From Treponema sp. (GTDB taxonomy: Bacteria > Spirochaetota > Spirochaetia > Treponematales > Treponemataceae): a DNA stretch of 64,000 nucleotides. A model generated the notes under the pieces. That model was not told the DNA's origin. It saw nothing but the letters and a program-made list of their open reading frames with translations, and made no database searches. The position numbers and the translations under genes are program-made. This document shows positions 58,994 to 64,000 of the stretch, piece after piece (positions within the stretch are counted from its first letter, which is position 1; each line of letters starts with the position of its first letter). The stretch spans positions 1-64,000 of the forward strand of contig JAEDCY010000006.1 in the NCBI GenBank assembly GCA_016293915.1. Reading direction: 5' to 3'.

Positions 58994-60170
58994 AGCCACC
59001 GAAATCAATGCAATCAGCTGTAATAACGTTATTATCAGCATTGCGCAAGGTACGTTTCAAACATTTATGTAGTTCCCGAATATTTCCGGGCCAGTCATAT
59101 TCCTGAAGCCTCTCTATGGCATCTTCGCTTATAAGAACACTTTCCTTTTCCAAATAACTCAGAACCATGCCTCTTATATCTTCCCGACGCGAACGTAGTG
59201 GCGGCATATGTATTACATTATCATAGATTCGATAATAAAAATCAGAACGAAGACTTCCTTCTCTAAGCATTCTCTGAATGTCTGCATTTGTTGCAAAAAT
59301 GAAACGAACATCAACATGATGTTCTTTATCATCACCTACTTTTTTATAAATTCCAGTTTCCAGAACCGTAAGCAGCATTGTCTGCAAAGAAAGAGGAGCA
59401 ACCCCAAGTTCATCCATAAAAAGCGTGGTACCGTCTGCGGCTTCAAAGCAACCCTTTCCGTCTTTATCTGCGCTTGTAAAAGAACCTTTCACATGTCCGA
59501 AAAAAGTACTTTCTGCAAGTGATTCAACAACGGTCGCAAGACTTACAGAAATCATCTGTTTTTCATGTCTTTCAGAAAGGGCATGTATTACATTAGCCGC
59601 CGTAGTTTTTCCAGTTCCAGTTTCTCCAAGCAGCAGTACCGGTTCATGAGAATAGGCAGCTGTTCGAATCTGTTTCCTTACATTTTTTATTAATAAGGAA
59701 TCACCAAAAAAATACCCGAAATAGGAATCAGGTAAAGAATCAAGCCCGGCATTAATACCAAAACATCTTTTGGCATTATCAGGCATACTGTTTATAACCC
59801 TCACACAATAAGAATGAAAATATTCTCCCTTAATGGGAAGTGAAATTTTAAATCTGAAAGTTTTTTCTGCATAAATAAGAATCTTCCTTGAAATATCAAA
59901 AGGAAGAATACAGATAGAGAAACGAGAATATGCTTCCGCATAGGTTAGGACTGTTTTATTACAATCACTGAAAATGGAGGCATCTATTAAAAGAAGCGTA
60001 GAATCAGAAAAATTTACTTCTTCAAAAGACGAAAAGACACTTACCTTTATTTCTTCAGAACAAATTGAATCTACAAAACGGATTACATCAAGTCTTATAG
60101 AAATCAATGAAATTTGAAACAAACTCAGAAGGCCCTGCAAAGTCTCCCCACCACAGGCTCTTTTTTTCAA
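58977..60170 (-). CDS. Sigma-54-type AAA+ ATPase without DNA-binding domain
   Basis: A 397-residue protein. Residues 1-125 form a degenerate receiver-like alpha/beta domain. Residues about 148-380 are a sigma-54 interaction AAA+ domain with Walker A GETGTGKT (182-189), Walker B LFMDE (250-254) and the arginine finger region LRSDFYYRI. The sigma-54 contact loop GAFTGA reads GSFTSA (229-234). The protein ends shortly after the AAA+ lid with no Fis-type HTH. It may act through sigma-54 from solution or have another function. The start is TTG; the true start is uncertain. It is the last gene of the ctpA operon. Confidence 0.75.
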   Translation of the reverse strand: MKKRACGGETLQGLLSLFQISLISIRLDVIRFVDSICSEEIKVSVFSSFEEVNFSDSTLLLIDASIFSDCNKTVLTYAEAYSRFSICILPFDISRKILIYAEKTFRFKISLPIKGEYFHSYCVRVINSMPDNAKRCFGINAGLDSLPDSYFGYFFGDSLLIKNVRKQIRTAAYSHEPVLLLGETGTGKTTAANVIHALSERHEKQMISVSLATVVESLAESTFFGHVKGSFTSADKDGKGCFEAADGTTLFMDELGVAPLSLQTMLLTVLETGIYKKVGDDKEHHVDVRFIFATNADIQRMLREGSLRSDFYYRIYDNVIHMPPLRSRREDIRGMVLSYLEKESVLISEDAIERLQEYDWPGNIRELHKCLKRTLRNADNNVITADCIDFGGFSFPQ

Positions 60171-60182
60171 AAAACAGGCTGA

Positions 60183-60923
60183 CTAATACTTTCTAAAGAG
60201 CTTATACCATATTAAAATAATTATATACCACAAGTATGGTAAAATCAAAAATATTTTGAATGGGTTATGAAGCACTTCAACAAAGATTTCGTGACCTTTA
60301 TTGAAAGTAGATTCCTTTACACGTTTTACACGTTCAGAAAAAATTCCAAACGCTTCTTTGTAATAAAGGAAAATGCTGGAAGAAAAACGATTACGTCTTT
60401 TATATGCCCAGCAATTTTTCTCTTTGATTCCATCACTAAGTAAAACAAGAGAAGGCTGTGCTTTAAAAATTGCTTCAACAATATCATCTTCAACAGATTT
60501 TGGATAATATCCGCCGTAACGACCAATAACACGAAGGTTGCGGAAGGTGTCCTTTATATTCTTTTCTGTTTTATTCAAAGTTTTTTTGCTGGATCCAAAG
60601 AGATAAAGCGTCTTATAGTGAGAATCAAGTATAGAAAGAATTCTGATTACAGCTTCAAAAGGATTATATCTTACCGGTATATCCTTCTTGAGAAACTTTG
60701 CACCCCTGAGAATACTCTTTGATACAGGGATTATTAGATCTGCATTATTTACACATTCAGAATACACACCCTTATGACGAGCCTTAAGAAGATCCCAAAT
60801 TGAAAGAAAGATAATCTGCTTAGTACCAGGTTTTGCAAGCAGTTCAAGAATTTCGTTTTCGAGATTTTCAGGCTGAATAATATCTACAGGAACCCCGATT
60901 AATGAAATACGCTTAATTGACAT
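60183..60923 (-). CDS. WecG/TagA/CpsF-family glycosyltransferase
   Basis: A 246-residue protein of the WecG/TagA fold, which transfers N-acetylmannosamine-type sugars to lipid-linked acceptors. Family pieces: ISLIGVPVDII, a DLLKARHKG region, NNADLIIPVSKSI (where most members have a PDG motif), LYLFGSSKKT and RYGGYYPKS. The C-terminus (about 215-246) has a hydrophobic membrane segment ILPYLWYIIILIWYKLF, which is unusual. It starts three bases after the rsmE stop. Confidence 0.75.
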   Translation of the reverse strand: MSIKRISLIGVPVDIIQPENLENEILELLAKPGTKQIIFLSIWDLLKARHKGVYSECVNNADLIIPVSKSILRGAKFLKKDIPVRYNPFEAVIRILSILDSHYKTLYLFGSSKKTLNKTEKNIKDTFRNLRVIGRYGGYYPKSVEDDIVEAIFKAQPSLVLLSDGIKEKNCWAYKRRNRFSSSIFLYYKEAFGIFSERVKRVKESTFNKGHEIFVEVLHNPFKIFLILPYLWYIIILIWYKLFRKY

Positions 60924-60926
60924 TTT

Positions 60927-61778
60927 TTATACCCCACCATTTATTTCCGTCTGAACGGCAGCAATTCCATAAAGCGCCGCCGTCTCACACCTTAATATAT
61001 TTACGGCAAAATGAATCGGCTGAAACAGTCCTTTTTCTTCCAGAGTTCTCACCTCTTCAGGACTTATGCCACCTTCGCTGCCAACAGCAATTGCGACTCG
61101 CTTAATTTTTCCTAAGCCGCCCGCGCCTTCAATACCCTTACGCAAATTTCCACTGCAGTCGCCGCGCTCCGACAGAACAAAAGCAACCTCCGCGCCAGAA
61201 CCGGCTCCTTCAGCATTTTTCCAAAGTTCAATCGCCTTCTCCAGCTTTACCGGCTCACATACCCGTGTCGCTACAGGAGAGCCACTCTGCTGCCGGGCCT
61301 CTTTGATAATACGCTCAAGTCTTTCCTTTTTTGCTCCCATAATCGACTGAACACTGCTCTTTTCTGTATATTCGCCAATAACCGGTACGATTACAGCAAG
61401 GCCGCATTCTGTAGCCTGCCGTACAATAAGCTCAAACTTCTGTGGCCGAGGCAAAAATTGAAAAAGCCAGTACTCTATTCCAGCCGAACCTCCGGCCATT
61501 CCAGAGCTTTCTGCTTCATCTGCCTGAACCCCGCGGGTTATTGATTTTTCTTCTGCGCTATTAAAACCAGTATCTGCACAAATCTGAAGTGTAACTCGCC
61601 TTTGAGCTTCATCAACCATTGCAACAGTTGCATTTTTTAACTCACCGTGAGGCAGACGCACACTAATCATGTCGCCGTTACGGACCCGAAGAACCTGCCG
61701 CAAATAACGATAGTCCTTTCCATCCAGTTGTATGAGTCCGTTCTTTTCTTTTCCCTTTTCAACGATAAACTGCCGCAT
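60927..61778 (-). CDS. rsmE: 16S rRNA m3U1498 methyltransferase
   Basis: A 283-residue SPOUT methyltransferase that methylates U1498 of 16S rRNA. The N-terminal PUA-like part (about 1-70, HRYLRQVLRVRNGDMI-like) is followed by the knotted SPOUT domain with KFELIVRQATECG, ERIIKEARQQSGS and AIAVGSEGGISPEEV. An insert of about 30 residues (about 75-105, Ala/Gly/Glu-rich) makes it longer than most. Its ATG lies one base after the ctpA stop (TAAGATG), implying coupling. Confidence 0.9.
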   Translation of the reverse strand: MRQFIVEKGKEKNGLIQLDGKDYRYLRQVLRVRNGDMISVRLPHGELKNATVAMVDEAQRRVTLQICADTGFNSAEEKSITRGVQADEAESSGMAGGSAGIEYWLFQFLPRPQKFELIVRQATECGLAVIVPVIGEYTEKSSVQSIMGAKKERLERIIKEARQQSGSPVATRVCEPVKLEKAIELWKNAEGAGSGAEVAFVLSERGDCSGNLRKGIEGAGGLGKIKRVAIAVGSEGGISPEEVRTLEEKGLFQPIHFAVNILRCETAALYGIAAVQTEINGGV

Positions 61779-61779
61779 C

Positions 61780-63261
61780 TTATTTCAGACTGGCTGTAAG
61801 TCCATTACCATCTACAGTTTTAGCTTCATCAACTTCTTCCTGAAGCTCACGCAGAGTTTTTGTGTTTTTCAGCATTGTTGAATAATCCTTACTCTGAATT
61901 ACCTTGAGAGCTTCATTCAACTGAAGGTCATAATCCAGATCATACAGAACTGATGGCTGAGTTTTTTGAACCTGTATTCGAATAAGACGACGAATAAGAC
62001 GTTCATTCAGCGGATACTTTTTTGCAATTGCTGCAGCCTCGAGGGCAATATCAGCTTCTGTCATATTCGGTTTACTTTCTGCTGCCTTGTTGATTATTTC
62101 AGATTTAATTAAATCAACATAAATCTTTTCTTCATCTTCAGTAAATTCTTTAAGATTTTTGATTTCGAGATCCGGTGGAATTCCAATCTTATCAATATTC
62201 ATGTCACTTGGTGTGTAATATCGCGCCATTGTGATTTTAATTCCATCTGTATTACTGAGCGGTATTACCTGCTGAACAGAACCTTTTCCATAAGTTCTTT
62301 CACCAACAAGATAAGCAAGATGATAATCTTTAAGGGCTCCAGAAACAATTTCAGAAGCACTTGCAGCTCCTCTGTTAATCAAAACTACAATCGGCATTCC
62401 CTGTTTTGCAGTTGTCTTTTCTTTATTTGCTGTAAACTGTGTATTTTCAAAAAGAAGACGACTCTTTGTAGAAACTATCGGACCGTTATCAATAAATTTA
62501 TCAGCTACATCTACGGCACTTGTAATAAGTCCACCAGGGTTGTCACGTAAATCAATAATCAGACCTTTGTAACCGTTTTTTTCAAAGCTATCCAAAGCAT
62601 CCTGTAAACGGGTTGCTGTATCTGGTGTAAACTGAATTAAACGTGCATAACCAATTTTTGTTCCTTCAATCATTCCATATTTTACAGTAGGAACTTCAAT
62701 CAAAGCGCGGACAAGTGTAACATCAAACTTCATGTTTGTACCACGAAGAATTGTTACTGTAACCGGAGCTCCAACTTCCCCCCTTAAATGAGAAAGAACT
62801 TCGTTCATTGTCATGCTGGGAGTTGGTAATCCGTCAATTGCAATAATCATATCGCCTGCCTGAATACCAGCCTTAGCACCAGGTGTATCTTCAATTGGAG
62901 AGGCAACTTCAACGTAAGCAGGTTTTGCAGGTGTAGATTCTGTAGCCTTGGAAATTGAAAGACCTACACCGCCAAAACTTCCAGAAGTTGTATCACTTAA
63001 ATCCCGCATATAATCTGGATCAAGATAAAGCGTATAAGGGTCACCAATAGCATCCAGCATGCCCTTTAATGCCCCTTCATAAAGGATTCTCGGATCTATT
63101 TCATCAACATAATTCTGTTGAACAAAGTCAAAAACAGAATTAAGCTTTTTAACATATTGAAAACTTGTAATTTTTGTATCATTTTCAACCGAAGATTCGG
63201 CAAAACACTGAAATGAACAGAGCAGAAACACTATTGCAATTGCTTTGAGAATTTTCTTCAT
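61780..63261 (-). CDS. ctpA: S41 carboxyl-terminal processing protease
   Basis: A 493-residue exported serine protease (signal peptide MKKILKAIAIVFLLCSFQCFA). A PDZ domain (about 95-180, GGVGLSISKA...GLPTPSMTMNEVL) precedes the S41 catalytic domain. Catalytic Ser301 (GAASASE), Lys326 (GERTYGKGS) and Gln330 show the family spacing of 25 and 4 residues. It trims C-termini of periplasmic or envelope proteins. It heads a four-gene operon and is divergent from the MinD-like gene 72 bp away. Confidence 0.92.
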   Translation of the reverse strand: MKKILKAIAIVFLLCSFQCFAESSVENDTKITSFQYVKKLNSVFDFVQQNYVDEIDPRILYEGALKGMLDAIGDPYTLYLDPDYMRDLSDTTSGSFGGVGLSISKATESTPAKPAYVEVASPIEDTPGAKAGIQAGDMIIAIDGLPTPSMTMNEVLSHLRGEVGAPVTVTILRGTNMKFDVTLVRALIEVPTVKYGMIEGTKIGYARLIQFTPDTATRLQDALDSFEKNGYKGLIIDLRDNPGGLITSAVDVADKFIDNGPIVSTKSRLLFENTQFTANKEKTTAKQGMPIVVLINRGAASASEIVSGALKDYHLAYLVGERTYGKGSVQQVIPLSNTDGIKITMARYYTPSDMNIDKIGIPPDLEIKNLKEFTEDEEKIYVDLIKSEIINKAAESKPNMTEADIALEAAAIAKKYPLNERLIRRLIRIQVQKTQPSVLYDLDYDLQLNEALKVIQSKDYSTMLKNTKTLRELQEEVDEAKTVDGNGLTASLK

Positions 63262-63316
63262 AATAATATATTGTAAGCCACAAAAATTAAAAAATCTACC
63301 TTTTTATAGATAATTG

Positions 63317-63325
63317 TGCTATAAT
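63317..63325 (+). promoter_or_regulatory. Extended -10 of the MinD-like gene, leaderless
   Basis: TGCTATAAT is followed by seven bases and the ATG at 63333. No -35 or ribosome binding site is evident. Confidence 0.55.
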
Positions 63326-63332
63326 TGATGGC

Positions 63333-64000
63333 ATGTCACAAATTATACCGATAGCCAGCGGAAAAGGTGGCGTTGGAAAAAGCCTATTGTCCGCAAACTT
63401 AGCAATTGCACTCGGCCAGCAGGGAAAACGCGTTGTTCTTGCCGATCTTGACCTTGGTGCTTCAAATCTTCATCTCGTAATCGGTCAAAGACCTGGAAAA
63501 GCAAGCCTTGGTTCATGGTTTACAGAAAAAAATGATTTCCGCGAAATTATTCAGCCAACTGATTATCAAAACGTAAGCTTTATTGCCGGCGACAGCCAGA
63601 TTCCAGATCTTACTTCACTTAAGCATTTACAGAAAGTAAAACTCATTAAAAATCTTAAGAATATTGATACAGATTATGTTATTCTTGACCTTGGTGCCGG
63701 AACCCATCAGTTTATTCTGGATATGTTCCTGCTTTCTCCACAGGGAATTATTGTTTCAGCACCGGCTGTTACAGCAACACTCAACGGCTACCTCTTTTTG
63801 AAAAATGCAGTTTTCCGTCTTTTGTATACCACTTTCAAAAAAGGAACTCCAGGACGCGCATATCTTGATGAAATAAAAAAGAATTCAGAATCTATGCAAA
63901 AGCTTTACATCCCTCAACTGATTCAGGGACTGGCTCAGAAAGATCCTGAAACTACCCAGCTTTTTATTAACCGCATGCAGCAGTTCCGTCCTCGTCTGGT
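63333..64000 (+). CDS. MinD/ParA-family P-loop ATPase, partial at the window end
   Basis: The first 222 codons of a MinD/FlhG-like deviant-Walker ATPase; the gene runs off the window. ASGKGGVGKS carries the signature lysine, followed by LADLDLGASNLH and VILDLGAGTHQF (Walker B-like). Members position flagella or divisomes, or regulate flagellar genes; an FlhG-like role would suit a motile spirochaete but the C-terminus is not visible. The transcript is predicted leaderless. Confidence 0.85.
   Translation, partial: MSQIIPIASGKGGVGKSLLSANLAIALGQQGKRVVLADLDLGASNLHLVIGQRPGKASLGSWFTEKNDFREIIQPTDYQNVSFIAGDSQIPDLTSLKHLQKVKLIKNLKNIDTDYVILDLGAGTHQFILDMFLLSPQGIIVSAPAVTATLNGYLFLKNAVFRLLYTTFKKGTPGRAYLDEIKKNSESMQKLYIPQLIQGLAQKDPETTQLFINRMQQFRPRL

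Noticed and set aside
1..64000. CRISPR arrays, prophage, insertion sequences or restriction systems
   Set aside because: No regularly spaced direct repeats, no transposase, integrase, Cas or methylase motifs were found on reading both strands.

Overview
The window looks like chromosomal DNA of a host-associated or gut-type Treponema (Spirochaetota). The evidence is a moderate-to-low G+C content and many lipoprotein signal peptides. Gene content also fits: an XPB-type helicase with a partner protein, a large acidic TPR protein, a UPF0158-GNAT fusion, a stand-alone DbpA RNA-binding domain, and foldback intergenic repeats of a kind I associate with treponemes. The genus is inferred from protein character, not from a database search. 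Coding density is high and no prophage or insertion sequence is visible.

Layout. 1-3.3 kb: a clostripain-type surface lipoprotein behind a promoter with a 10-G tract, then an OB-fold lipoprotein. 3.3-6.7 kb: Na/Pi cotransporter, lipoprotein, phosphodiesterase. 6.7-9.7 kb: a reverse-strand operon clpP, GNAT fusion, DbpA-like protein, metallo-beta-lactamase-fold hydrolase. 10-14.2 kb: ComFB protein and two plant-polysaccharide enzymes, GH51 (with a LacI-type operator) and GH27. 14.2-20.5 kb: a reverse operon of class III cyclase, two coiled or helical proteins of unknown function and an oligopeptide-binding protein. 20.7-30.3 kb: murJ, aminopeptidase P, TPR protein, LamG/FN3 protein, uvrC. 30.5-33 kb: divergent LacI regulator and EIIC-type membrane protein. 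33-38.1 kb: XPB helicase, its partner, a histidine phosphatase and tsaC. 38.1-41 kb: DUF763 protein, EamA transporter, small unknown.

41-49.6 kb is the accessory-looking part: a WYL regulator, SAP/DUF6434 protein, divergent ABC-F and MATE genes, an internally deleted GyrI-like protein with DUF3781, a vapC remnant, cardiolipin synthase and an SPL-type radical SAM protein. 49.6-54.9 kb: ppk, ppx/gppA and a trehalase-like glycosidase. 55-57 kb: comM-like ATPase and tRNA-Leu(CAA) with a duplicated 3' end. 57-64 kb: recQ, convergent with an operon of ctpA, rsmE, wecG-like and an NtrC-type AAA+ ATPase, then a divergent MinD-like ATPase cut by the window end.

The two most striking signals are regulatory. 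First, the ABC-F gene has a complete translational attenuator in its leader: a strong promoter, a five-codon ORF ending M-R-L, and four mutually exclusive pairing segments, the last of which is the ribosome binding site. Second, one palindrome (AAATATGACA-N6-TGTCATATTT) sits a fixed distance before an extended -10 box at three promoters of this accessory region, and its half-site sits in front of the WYL regulator itself, which suggests a local WYL regulon. Other points: a candidate phase-variable promoter, frequent leaderless genes (TGCTATAAT then 6-7 nt then the start codon), and intergenic foldback repeats that have entered coding sequences.
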